Part shown: piece by piece, positions 8,513-16,680 of the stretch
How the letters are laid out: each line of letters begins with the position of its first letter
Position numbering within the stretch: the stretch's first letter is position 1
NCBI GenBank assembly: GCA_028284385.1
Contig: JANQRT010000058.1
Location: 186,001-250,000, forward strand
DNA: 64,000 bases
Source: Opitutaceae bacterium
GTDB taxonomy: Bacteria > Verrucomicrobiota > Verrucomicrobiia > Opitutales > Opitutaceae
Direction: 5' to 3'
Program-made: the position numbers and the translations under genes
The notes under the pieces: model-generated
The model's input: the letters and a program-made list of their open reading frames with translations, nothing else
Database searches by the model: none
What the model was told of the DNA's origin: nothing

Positions 8513-11500
8513 TTACTGCGAAAGGATGGTCACTGGACCGTGAAGTCCAGCTGGAAGCAACTCGTCATCCGCATCGTAGTGGGGATGAATCGTCTTTGCG
8601 ATTCGTTCGTCGGGAGGCAGTTTTGCGTCGCCGATGATTCGATTCGCCCAAGTGTTCGTAACTTCAATAACGAGATCGTTTGTTCCCTTCGTCAAAAAAT
8701 CGGTCACCTCAATTCGCCAAGGATTGGTCCAGACGATGCCAACATCATTCCCGTTTAGTCGCACTTTCGCTAAGTCGCTTACATTTCCAAGATCGAGAAA
8801 GTATCTTGTATTCAAATTTTTACTATCGAAATCGAACTTCGTTTCGTAGATCGCCGTACCGCTAAAATGCCTAATATCGAAATCAGAATGCTCTCGCCAG
8901 TCTTGAGGCTTCTCGAAGGTAGTATTTAGTAGCTTTTCTGGTTGGATCTTGTAGGAAGCCTGCCAGGATTCTTCCAGGGTAGCTTCCACTTTAAAGCTAG
9001 GAAAGTTTGTTCCTGATATTGGATACCTAGAAATTTTATTTCTAAAAACCACGAAAAGGGACTGACCGGAATCCAATTTCAGAGGAACGCTTGTTCGACC
9101 ATTTTCTATTTCGAAGTCAGGCAGTTCTCTTCGCTCGCCCGTTGCCGCATCCCAGAGCTCTGGCTGCAATCCTGAGACTCGAAAATTAGGCATCAGCTCT
9201 ACTGCCTGATCTAGCTGATTTGAGATGTAGTAGATTTCGCCTTCTTCGGTTGATCTGTGGACCCATGGCGTCTCATCCCATTTCAATCCTCCGATATCAG
9301 GCTCTACTCCCATGTCGTTTAAAATCGATTGCAGATCTCCTTTTGCGAAAACTCGACTCTTCAATTCAGGCTCGGAGGATTCTTCCCACATTTTGTCAGC
9401 GATGTCTCTCAGTTTTCGATCAGCTGTAGGGAAATTCTTGAGACTCGGCGAGCGTACAGGCTTAGGGCCATAGATACGACCGCCTTGACTCACTAGTTCG
9501 TACAGCTTTTCCAGCAGTTCCGGAGTCATCGTTTCTTGAGGAGGGAGTATGATGAGCTCGTAGCTGGTACCGTCGGGTAGGACGAATTTGCCATGCTCGA
9601 CTTCGAGCCGATTTATGACCACATCGGCGTTAATAAAATCATAGGCGTATCCGTCTGGCAATGCTGGCTCTAGAATGCCTGTCATTTTAGGAACGTCCTC
9701 ACCAATGAAGTAGGCAACATCGGCGACATTCTGCCCCTGTTGGAGGAGGAAGTGAGAGCGTTTGAGGTAATCGATCCAGGCTTTGCTGTCCTTAAACCAC
9801 GTGTTGTGACGATTGAATTCCGTTCCAAACCACGCATTTATTCCAGGAGCATCTTCGCTCGGCTGATGTATGTAAACATGCAGTACGAAATGATTGATGC
9901 CTTCCGTTTGCGCCCAGTCGCCGAGCTTTCTGAGTTTGTGAGGCGTTAGCATCCAATTTCTTCTGGATGTGGTAAAGGCTTCAGCTGAAACGCGTTGTTT
10001 GGCATAGGTGTGGGCTGCCGAAGAGGCTGCTCTTAGCTCTTCTTTCCCGCGATCGGGAAACACCCAGAACTCGCCTCCCACCTCGTCTGAGAATCCACCG
10101 TACTGAAGGAACTCTCCGATGAACCCCCAATGGCCGTAATTTTCCAGCCACAACCTGAGATTCTCCTCATTGGAGGCTTGCTGGAGTCCGCCAACGTAAT
10201 CCGACGATATGCGATCTGCAATCAGTCGTCGAAGGTCCCATAAAAAGCGTTCCGATTGATCGACGCTACCGACAACCCTTCCACTCAGAACAGCAAGCCA
10301 TGGCAGTGGGTCATAACCGTAGACCTTGGCGAAATCGCGATGAAAGTCGTCAGTCCAGTTTTGCGACCCTTGTTCGTAACTATCTGCGATCACATGGGTA
10401 AATCCTTCTCTCTCGGCATCTGTAAGTCTTCTCAATAGTTCGCCGACATAGGCGTCGAAATGCGTCTTCACCAGCTCTTGGTTCATTTTATCGATTTCCA
10501 GACCGGTCGCCTCAGGCGTAGCTGGGGCATTCTGAGTGTAGGTGGGAGTCATGCCTAGGCGGAGTACAATCCAATCGCCGGGAGGCGCTTCCCACCTGAG
10601 AAATCCTTCATCATCAATATGTGATGAAATATTCAATACGCTTTTTTCGGCCACGACTAAATCGGATGAATCTTCTTCCTCAGGGTTTGGCCAGAGGTAG
10701 GCATCCCAGAGAGGCAGAGGCGTCTGCCAAAGTTTTCCCAGCTGTTTTTCCGCATATCGTTCGAGGCGGAGGCCGCTGGTGATTTCGATTTCCCTTATGC
10801 CTCCACTCCAATTTTCACGTCTATTGCGAAAAACGAGTCTAAATTCCTTGGATACGACTGGTGGAAAAGTGATTGCGATGGGGCTGGAATTCAGGGGCCC
10901 TAGTTGAACTCGCGTGTTTCTGCGATCAAGAGTGAAGCTTTCTATGGTTCGAAATGACGATCCTTCCGATTTAGCTTGGAGTTCGACTTGAGCAAACAGC
11001 CTCTCCTCATCAGGATAGAGCAGGAGGGTTCTTGCTTGAAATGGCCTATCAACGCTAACGTCGATCGCGAGAGGATTGTCTTCGGTTGCAGCTCCTTCTG
11101 GAAAGCTGAAGCCGCTGTTCAAGTCTCCATCGAAGAGATGGGTGAGATTAGAGGTGTCGAGATTCGACTTAATCGTAGGGTTTGCATCTGAAATCAGATG
11201 CCCTTCCCCGGCGGGAACAGGTAGGGCCAACACGGCAATGTCTTGAAAATCCTCGGAAGGTGTATCCAGTTTTTGGGTTATCTTTGCCGGACCTTTAATC
11301 TTCGTTTCCGAATAGTTCACGTATCGCATGGATTGCTCGGGCTTCACCCATGGTCCACCGGACTGGCTCCAGCCAGGAGAGTTAAAAAAGCCAATATCCA
11401 CTCCAATTCTCGTACCCTCTTTAACGGCGTGCTCCACCATGCCCCACCATTCGTTCGTCAAGGCCTTCACGGAACCCCGATTTTCTCTGTTAGCGTCTAC

Positions 11501-11770
11501 ATTTCCAATGTAAGCCGCTCCGATTCCCACCTTCGCCATGGCTTCCAAATCGCGCGTAATGCCTTCCTTGGAAATGGCATCGCTTATCCAATACCAGTAT
11601 ACAGCGGGTTCTGTTGATTTCGGGGGCGAGGCGAAGCCTTCCTCAAGAGCTGAAGACTTCTTTTCGGTTCCAGAGCATGCAAGATTAGTTGCGAGAATGA
11701 GAAGCGGTCCGATGATTTTAAGAATGCGAAGCTTGCCAGAGTATCCATTCATCCGGCTTCTGGATATCAT
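8513..11770 (-). CDS. GH106-like alpha-L-rhamnosidase lipoprotein
   Basis: A 1085-residue glycoside hydrolase resembling family GH106, which removes alpha-L-rhamnose from complex polysaccharides. The N-terminus has a hydrophobic stretch ending in a lipobox (TNLAC), so it is probably a lipoprotein on the cell surface or in the periplasm. Family features include AVYWYWISDAISKEGI, the DIGFFNSPGWSQSGGPW region, and DSYEQGSQNW, which contains a conserved glutamate. The C-terminus (about 960-1080) looks like a galactose-binding beta-sandwich (NGNDVGIVWTNPWRIEV). A second start at residue 7 is possible and would give a shorter signal. The adjacent sulfatase on the same strand points to a sulfated, rhamnose-containing substrate such as ulvan-type algal glycans (inference). 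Confidence 0.85.
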   Translation of the reverse strand: MISRSRMNGYSGKLRILKIIGPLLILATNLACSGTEKKSSALEEGFASPPKSTEPAVYWYWISDAISKEGITRDLEAMAKVGIGAAYIGNVDANRENRGSVKALTNEWWGMVEHAVKEGTRIGVDIGFFNSPGWSQSGGPWVKPEQSMRYVNYSETKIKGPAKITQKLDTPSEDFQDIAVLALPVPAGEGHLISDANPTIKSNLDTSNLTHLFDGDLNSGFSFPEGAATEDNPLAIDVSVDRPFQARTLLLYPDEERLFAQVELQAKSEGSSFRTIESFTLDRRNTRVQLGPLNSSPIAITFPPVVSKEFRLVFRNRRENWSGGIREIEITSGLRLERYAEKQLGKLWQTPLPLWDAYLWPNPEEEDSSDLVVAEKSVLNISSHIDDEGFLRWEAPPGDWIVLRLGMTPTYTQNAPATPEATGLEIDKMNQELVKTHFDAYVGELLRRLTDAEREGFTHVIADSYEQGSQNWTDDFHRDFAKVYGYDPLPWLAVLSGRVVGSVDQSERFLWDLRRLIADRISSDYVGGLQQASNEENLRLWLENYGHWGFIGEFLQYGGFSDEVGGEFWVFPDRGKEELRAASSAAHTYAKQRVSAEAFTTSRRNWMLTPHKLRKLGDWAQTEGINHFVLHVYIHQPSEDAPGINAWFGTEFNRHNTWFKDSKAWIDYLKRSHFLLQQGQNVADVAYFIGEDVPKMTGILEPALPDGYAYDFINADVVINRLEVEHGKFVLPDGTSYELIILPPQETMTPELLEKLYELVSQGGRIYGPKPVRSPSLKNFPTADRKLRDIADKMWEESSEPELKSRVFAKGDLQSILNDMGVEPDIGGLKWDETPWVHRSTEEGEIYYISNQLDQAVELMPNFRVSGLQPELWDAATGERRELPDFEIENGRTSVPLKLDSGQSLFVVFRNKISRYPISGTNFPSFKVEATLEESWQASYKIQPEKLLNTTFEKPQDWREHSDFDIRHFSGTAIYETKFDFDSKNLNTRYFLDLGNVSDLAKVRLNGNDVGIVWTNPWRIEVTDFLTKGTNDLVIEVTNTWANRIIGDAKLPPDERIAKTIHPHYDADDELLPAGLHGPVTILSQ

Positions 11771-11849
11771 CTCATCTCAAGGCATGGCAATATTAACTCC
11801 TAGGACATTGCATCCATCGCTCTTTAACATCCCGTCAATCCAGCGTCTT

Positions 11850-13286
11850 TTATCGAACGTTTTGGAAGCGTGTCCGAGTTTGATAGTCGCTGCGAACGCG
11901 AAACTCTCTTAGAGTATCAAGCAGTTCGCGTTTTTTATCGGCATGGTTGGGACTGTCCCAAAGATTGATTTCCTCAGCTGGGTCGCTTCGTAGATCGAAA
12001 AGCTGTCCGAAGTCGCGATCGAGAAAATGCACGAGTTTCCATTCCTTTGTTCGCACCATGCTAACAAACTCGATCGTATTCAAAAACATATCACGTCCGT
12101 GCTCGGCGATAACGAAAGGTCTTCCATCGAATTCATTTCCCTCCATGGCGGGCAGCATCGACTCTGCTTCCATCCATTCTGGTTGTTCGATTCCCGCCAA
12201 CTCTAGAACCGTCGTTCCTATGTCCATTAGCTGACATAGCTCATTGACTTTGCGACCCTCAGGAAATCGACCAGGCGACCAGGCGATCATCGGCACACGG
12301 GTGATACAGTCATACATGGTCCATTTTTGGATGTGTCCGTGTTCTCCAAGGGCTTCCCCATGATCGCTTGTAAAAAGAATGACCGCATTTTCAAGATAGC
12401 CTTTTGCCTCAAGCGTATCCAAAATCTCCCCGATCTTCTCATCGATCATCGACACATTAGCCAAATAGTATTCCCAAAGACGTTGGAGGGTTGCCTCGTC
12501 TGGATCGTCTAGATGGACCACTGAATCATGATCCACCTCGAAGTTGTGCTCGCGAAGATCCTTGAAGGCTTGCGGCTGTCCTTCGATGTCTTCGCGTTTG
12601 ATTTTCGGCAGAGGCAATTGCTTGCCCTCGTATTTTTCGATGAAACGTTTTGTCGGATCGTAAGGAGGGTGGGGACCAGGAAATCCGATCTCCATGAAAA
12701 GTGGCTTCTCCGGTTTAGGTTTCGTTTCTAACCACCATTTGGCGGTGTTTCCGACAAACATGTCGGACTGCATGTCTTCCGGCAATTCCCATTCGAAAGC
12801 TCCCATTCTCTCGCCATAGTCTGGTCGTTGGCGATAAAGCTCTCTTTGCTGTTTGACGAGACCTCGAGCGTGCAAGGCCTTGTCCCATTCGTCATAGAAA
12901 TAACGCTCCTCCAAGAAACGGTCCTTGTTTTCAACCACGTAACGTTCGTGAAAGCCTAGAGGCGTATCCATGGGACAAGTATGCATCTTGCCGATATTCA
13001 CGCAGTAGTAGCCACTATCGGCCAAAGTATCGACCCAAGATTCTCGCCAACGATCTCCATTCTTTAATATACCATGAGAATGTGGATACAGTCCGGAAAA
13101 TAGACTGGCTCTCGAGGGGGCGCAGGAAGGGGCCGTAATGTGGCATTGAGTAAAAGCCACCCCCTCGTCAACTAAACGGTCGAGATTTGGCGTCTCCATG
13201 TATTCATAACCTAGTGACCGAACGGTCTCATAGCGTTGCTGATCGGTAATGAAGAGGAAGATGTGGGGAGGGTTTTCTGCTGCCAT
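11850..13286 (-). CDS. Type I (S1 family) sulfatase
   Basis: A 478-residue formylglycine-dependent sulfatase that hydrolyses sulfate esters. Metal ligand Asp15 is in FITDQQR. The modification motif CAPSR is at 55-59, with Cys55 expected to become formylglycine. A second metal motif is FTSDHGEALGEHG. No signal peptide is visible: the N-terminus (MAAENPPHIFLFITD) goes straight into the first core strand. The enzyme may therefore act in the cytoplasm on imported fragments, unlike the lipoprotein rhamnosidase downstream. The gap to the GH106 gene is 79 nt, so they are likely an operon. The sugar specificity cannot be read from the sequence. No dedicated sulfatase-maturating enzyme is in the window. 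Confidence 0.92.
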   Translation of the reverse strand: MAAENPPHIFLFITDQQRYETVRSLGYEYMETPNLDRLVDEGVAFTQCHITAPSCAPSRASLFSGLYPHSHGILKNGDRWRESWVDTLADSGYYCVNIGKMHTCPMDTPLGFHERYVVENKDRFLEERYFYDEWDKALHARGLVKQQRELYRQRPDYGERMGAFEWELPEDMQSDMFVGNTAKWWLETKPKPEKPLFMEIGFPGPHPPYDPTKRFIEKYEGKQLPLPKIKREDIEGQPQAFKDLREHNFEVDHDSVVHLDDPDEATLQRLWEYYLANVSMIDEKIGEILDTLEAKGYLENAVILFTSDHGEALGEHGHIQKWTMYDCITRVPMIAWSPGRFPEGRKVNELCQLMDIGTTVLELAGIEQPEWMEAESMLPAMEGNEFDGRPFVIAEHGRDMFLNTIEFVSMVRTKEWKLVHFLDRDFGQLFDLRSDPAEEINLWDSPNHADKKRELLDTLREFRVRSDYQTRTRFQNVR

Positions 13287-13392
13287 ATGAATGAATGATG
13301 ATGCTCTACCCGCTTGACCATCTGCAAGCAGATACGTGTCCTATTGTCGAACTTGCTTTCGGCATGGACTTGGTTAATGTCGCTTTCTGGAA

Positions 13393-13767
13393 ATGGAATC
13401 GGAAAAGCAGTCTGTGGCTATTCTTGGGGCCAGCACTAAGCCAGAAAGGTATTCCCACATGGCTCAGCAAATGTTGATGGATCTGGGGTATACTGTTTTC
13501 CCTGTTTCCCCGTCTGCGGCTGAGATTCTTGGTCGCCAATGTTGGAAATCGGTTAGCGATATCGATGATCCTATCGATACAATTACCTTGTACGTGGGCC
13601 CTCAACGACTGGATGGAGTGGTTCCTGGTATCTTAGCTAGACAGCCGAAGCGGGTCATTTTTAATCCTGGAACCGAATCTCCCACCCATGAAGGCATGCT
13701 AGCTGATGCTGGGATTCGTGTGCAAAGGGCGTGCACCTTGGTACTGCTTCGCTCGGAGCAGTTTTAA
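13393..13767 (+). CDS. CoA-binding domain protein (YccU-like)
   Basis: A 124-residue single-domain Rossmann-fold protein of the CoA_binding family. The nucleotide-binding loop is VAILGASTKPERYSHM near the N-terminus. Family motifs VFPVSPSAAEILGR, DTITLYVGP and RVIFNPGTESP follow. Small stand-alone members (YccU/YneT) are thought to bind CoA or acyl-CoA, with unclear physiology. Length is typical (about 120-140). It diverges from the sulfatase operon with about 105 nt between start codons and precedes the ECF sigma gene by 89 nt. Confidence 0.85.
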   Translation: MESEKQSVAILGASTKPERYSHMAQQMLMDLGYTVFPVSPSAAEILGRQCWKSVSDIDDPIDTITLYVGPQRLDGVVPGILARQPKRVIFNPGTESPTHEGMLADAGIRVQRACTLVLLRSEQF

Positions 13768-13856
13768 CTCCAAATTCAATCATTTCTGAAACGATTTAGA
13801 CAAGTATCGACCCGAGTAACGTTACACAGATTAAGATCAATGGTCGATAACGCTTT

Positions 13857-14390
13857 GTGGCTTCTTCGAATACAGAAAATTGGGTAGAGCTCTACGCCCA
13901 GTATGGAAGCAAAATGCTTTTATTCGCTCGACAGTACACTCATTCTCACGCTGATGCTGAAGATATTGTTCAGGATGCCTTTACTCGTTTTTGGAAAAGG
14001 CGCCACAAGTTTAAGAAGAATCCGGCGAGCTGTTTATTTGGCTGCGTCCGCTGGTCAGCTCTGGACTGGCTGAGAAAGAACCGTCGCAGAGAGAGACGAG
14101 AAGATCATGCCGCAACATACGAATCGCTTGTTAATGGAGCTGACTATTTCGAGAGAACAATCGAAAACGAAGAGATGGCCGATACCACGCAGAGGGCCAT
14201 CGAGAGCCTTCCTGAAGCGCAACGAGAAGTGGTTGTATTGAAAATCTGGGGAGAGCTCACATTCGCTGAAATTGGTCATGCTCTTTCTGTTTCGCCGAAC
14301 ACGGCGGCTTCTCGGTACCGTTATGGTCTAGCAGCTCTGAAACAAAAACTGAAAGGGATAGAAAAATGGAGTGTGAAGATAGAGAACTAG
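13857..14390 (+). CDS. ECF RNA polymerase sigma factor
   Basis: A 177-residue sigma-70 family factor of the extracytoplasmic-function class, starting at GTG. Region 2 spans about residues 13-80 (HADAEDIVQDAFTRFWKRR, then a promoter-melting segment with WSALDWLRKNRRR). Region 4 spans about 115-168 (LPEAQREVVVLKIWGELTFAEIG, then SPNTAASRYRYGLAAL as helix-turn-helix). It overlaps the next gene by 25 nt. That gene encodes a single-pass membrane protein in the usual anti-sigma position. The order sigma, membrane protein, PDZ protein recurs at the other end of the window. Confidence 0.93.
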   Translation: MASSNTENWVELYAQYGSKMLLFARQYTHSHADAEDIVQDAFTRFWKRRHKFKKNPASCLFGCVRWSALDWLRKNRRRERREDHAATYESLVNGADYFERTIENEEMADTTQRAIESLPEAQREVVVLKIWGELTFAEIGHALSVSPNTAASRYRYGLAALKQKLKGIEKWSVKIEN

Positions 14391-14866
14391 AAAACCAGCT
14401 ATCCAGATTATCGCCTAGCCAGCCCTCGAGAGAGCTAAGGCAGCGGATTGCCAATAGCCTGGAGTCATCATCGTCTTTAAGAAAGGAGATCTTTCTTCAT
14501 CGTCATTGGGCGATTTCGCTCGGTTTTGGGGCGGCGGCAATTCTGGCGCTTTGCTGGTCGCTTTGGAGCGCGCTCGGCAATAGGATCAATGAAGAGTCTT
14601 TTATCGAGCCGTCTGAGATTCGAATGGAAGTCGCGTCGCCACTTTTGGGCGATTCTATTAAGGGCTATCGCAAGGTGGAAGGCTATCGATCGATTTTAGC
14701 TGCTGATCAAGGACCTGTTTATCCCATCGAGGAAGACCAGCTAGTTAGGAATATTTATATTAAATATGTGGATACGGAAATCTTGGAGAATGATAATGGA
14801 ACGGCTAGATTCACCGTATCGAGCCCCCGGGAGGAAATCCTGGTCGTTCCCGCGTCATCGTATTAA
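14366..14866 (+). CDS. Putative membrane anti-sigma factor
   Basis: A 166-residue protein with a charged cytoplasmic N-terminus of about 45 residues, one membrane segment (about 48-68: AISLGFGAAAILALCWSLW) and a periplasmic tail. It overlaps the sigma gene by 25 nt, implying translational coupling and a stoichiometric partner. There is no HxxxCxxC zinc anti-sigma motif. The N-terminal PSRELRQRI segment resembles the short cytoplasmic region of other planctomycete and verrucomicrobial sigma partners. Its role as anti-sigma is inferred from position and topology only. Confidence 0.6.
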   Translation: MECEDRELENQLSRLSPSQPSRELRQRIANSLESSSSLRKEIFLHRHWAISLGFGAAAILALCWSLWSALGNRINEESFIEPSEIRMEVASPLLGDSIKGYRKVEGYRSILAADQGPVYPIEEDQLVRNIYIKYVDTEILENDNGTARFTVSSPREEILVVPASSY

Positions 14867-14879
14867 GGAGATTAGAATA

Positions 14880-15719
14880 ATGAAAACGATAACGAAACTT
14901 GCGATGCTAACGCTGGCTGCATTTGCTTCGACGGCTTGGTCGGATGAGGATAAAGGCGCCGCCGAGGGAGAAATGCAGACATATCTTGGGGTGCACGTTG
15001 CACCATTGCATCCTGCCACTGCGGCCCAGTTGAACATCGATCCGGAGATAGGTCTGGTGGTTGATGAAGTAGATAAAGGAAGCCCTGCTGAGAAGGTTGG
15101 TATCCAAAAATATGATATTCTCCTGAAACTCGACGATCAAGTACTGATTGACGCGAGGCAGATAGGCGTCCTTGTTCGCTCCATGGAATCTGACGACGAG
15201 ATCGCGTTGACCCTTCTTAGGAAAGGCGAAGAGCGTCTCGAAAAAGTGAAGCTAGACGCGCGTCTAGCAAAGTCCGTTAGAATTTGGAAATGGCACGGAG
15301 AGAAAGACTTCCATCTGCCCTTGCAGTCTTTTGGCGACTTGGAGGGTAACATTGAATACAAGTTCAACCCGGACGAGATGAGAAATTGGAGTCGTCGTCT
15401 AGGGGAAAATTTCGATATTTTTCTGGAGAGGATCCATGGCTCGGACAAAGTCGAGAGCCTGCGAAATCTGCCTCGTATTCTGTTTGAGGGTGGTGATAAA
15501 ACGATTAGGTACGAGGATGGATCAAGCGAATTGGAGTACTTGAAAGAGGGAGACGCTCGGGTTGTCGTTATTCGAGATGGAGAAGGACGCGAGATATTCA
15601 GAGGTCCTCTGGAAAATGAAGGGGATCTTTCCAGCATTCCTGTTGAGCATCGCGGCAAGATCCAGTTTTTCCAGCATCTCGAACGGGATGCTGAGGACGA
15701 CCAGTATCGGCAACTTTGA
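14880..15719 (+). CDS. Exported PDZ-domain protein of the ECF sigma module
   Basis: A 279-residue protein with a signal peptide (MKTITKLAMLTLAAFASTAWS) and one PDZ domain at about 34-125 (YLGVHVAPLHPATAAQL, GLVVDEVDKGSPAEKVGIQKYDILLKLDDQ). No protease domain is present. The C-terminal half is charged and unassigned. I chose the ATG at 14880 because AAGGAG at 14865-14870 is well spaced and a signal peptide follows; an in-frame start at 14766 would lie inside the preceding gene. PDZ domains bind exposed C-termini. With the upstream sigma and membrane protein, this suggests periplasmic sensing of misfolded or unprocessed proteins (inference). Confidence 0.8.
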   Translation: MKTITKLAMLTLAAFASTAWSDEDKGAAEGEMQTYLGVHVAPLHPATAAQLNIDPEIGLVVDEVDKGSPAEKVGIQKYDILLKLDDQVLIDARQIGVLVRSMESDDEIALTLLRKGEERLEKVKLDARLAKSVRIWKWHGEKDFHLPLQSFGDLEGNIEYKFNPDEMRNWSRRLGENFDIFLERIHGSDKVESLRNLPRILFEGGDKTIRYEDGSSELEYLKEGDARVVVIRDGEGREIFRGPLENEGDLSSIPVEHRGKIQFFQHLERDAEDDQYRQL

Positions 15720-15758
15720 GAGAGGTCGAAAATAGTTCGAGGAGTTCCCGATCCTACC

Positions 15759-16229
15759 CTACTCTTGAATTATCCAGTAGTAGCGGCCGTTTATCTGTCT
15801 GAATCTACCGCTCGACAAGTCTCCATCGTCAATAAGGTCATCTACCTTGACGAAATCTTCAGCGAGCGATGTTGCATCGGCGACTCCTACGGCTGACGTC
15901 ACTCCATTGTCGTTGTACTCGATATCCCAATTTCCTCCCAGGCTTGTTTCATTCTCAAAGAAAGCTTCTGATACATAGCCTGAAAGCTCGTTTTGCCAGA
16001 CCCCTGTTGAGGTATCGGGAGGATAAAGACCTTCTGCAAGAGTGTACTCTTCCATTGCTCTTTGCAGCATGCGTATATCCGCTGCAAAGACACCCGTTTT
16101 CGAGTTTGACGCGATGCGGTGAAAGACTGGCAGGGCCATTGCCGCTAGTAATCCCACTATCAGGACAACAATCATTATTTCAATTAGGGTGAAGCCTTTC
16201 TTGCTTTGAATTGCTGTCTTTGTGTTCAT
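15759..16229 (-). CDS. Type IV pilin-like / GspG-like pseudopilin
   Basis: A 156-residue prepilin. The type III signal is clear: a basic leader, then KKGFTLIEIMIVVLIVGLL, with cleavage expected after Gly and Glu at +5 of the mature protein. The hydrophobic helix is followed by a variable C-terminal domain (YPPDTSTGVWQNELSGYV, GGNWDIEYN, RYYWIIQE) reminiscent of the short pseudopilins common in Verrucomicrobiota and Planctomycetota. It stands alone, convergent with the PDZ gene. The pilM-to-secretin set at 56-61 kb could supply its assembly machinery. Confidence 0.85.
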   Translation of the reverse strand: MNTKTAIQSKKGFTLIEIMIVVLIVGLLAAMALPVFHRIASNSKTGVFAADIRMLQRAMEEYTLAEGLYPPDTSTGVWQNELSGYVSEAFFENETSLGGNWDIEYNDNGVTSAVGVADATSLAEDFVKVDDLIDDGDLSSGRFRQINGRYYWIIQE

Positions 16230-16680
16230 TGGTTTTGTGACTAGGCGTGCTTAAAACGGGTTAGTTATAGAACAAATCTTCTCATATATACCGTCATTTG
16301 GTCTAGGGATAGGAAGCGATTTATTGTCAATTATCCGTAAATGAAAGAAGGCGTATCTAACTAATGAGTACTGAAACTTAGAGAGGCATAGTATGTCTCT
16401 CTCACTGAGGCTAGAAAGCGCTTATCGACATTGGATTTTTCTATCGTTAATTCTCCATGTTCCCGTGACACAGATCTTCTCTTTGGCTCTATTTTCTAAA
16501 TGGGTTTGTTGAAACGCCTTTTTTTTGGATTTTACTCCTTTGAGTCTGGAACGAAGTTCAACTAAGGTCTGCGCTTACTTTTCGCAGGAGCCCAATCTTG
16601 GGCTTGAAAAACGGTCGTTATCTTTGTCATCTGTCTGGCTCGTTCCGCTTTAAACCCCTTGCCAACCTGGAATTGCCCAC
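16230..16680. other. 451-nt divergent intergenic region
   Basis: This region lies between the divergent prepilin and acyl-CoA ligase genes, so it should hold both promoters. No coding frame looks real. The clearest signal is a near-perfect palindrome at 16380-16402, listed separately. A short hairpin (AGCCCA-ATCT-TGGGCT, 16589-16604) lies in the likely leader of the ligase gene. A run of eight T residues is near 16520. I cannot assign a promoter with confidence. Confidence 0.5.
16380..16402. promoter_or_regulatory. Near-perfect 23-bp palindrome, candidate operator
   Basis: AGAGAGGCATA and TATGTCTCTCT flank a single central G. The 11-bp arms are symmetrical except for one position. The symmetry with almost no loop suits a protein dimer better than an RNA hairpin. 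It lies about 280 nt before the acyl-CoA ligase start and 150 nt before the prepilin start. No regulator gene is adjacent to suggest the binding protein. Confidence 0.4.
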
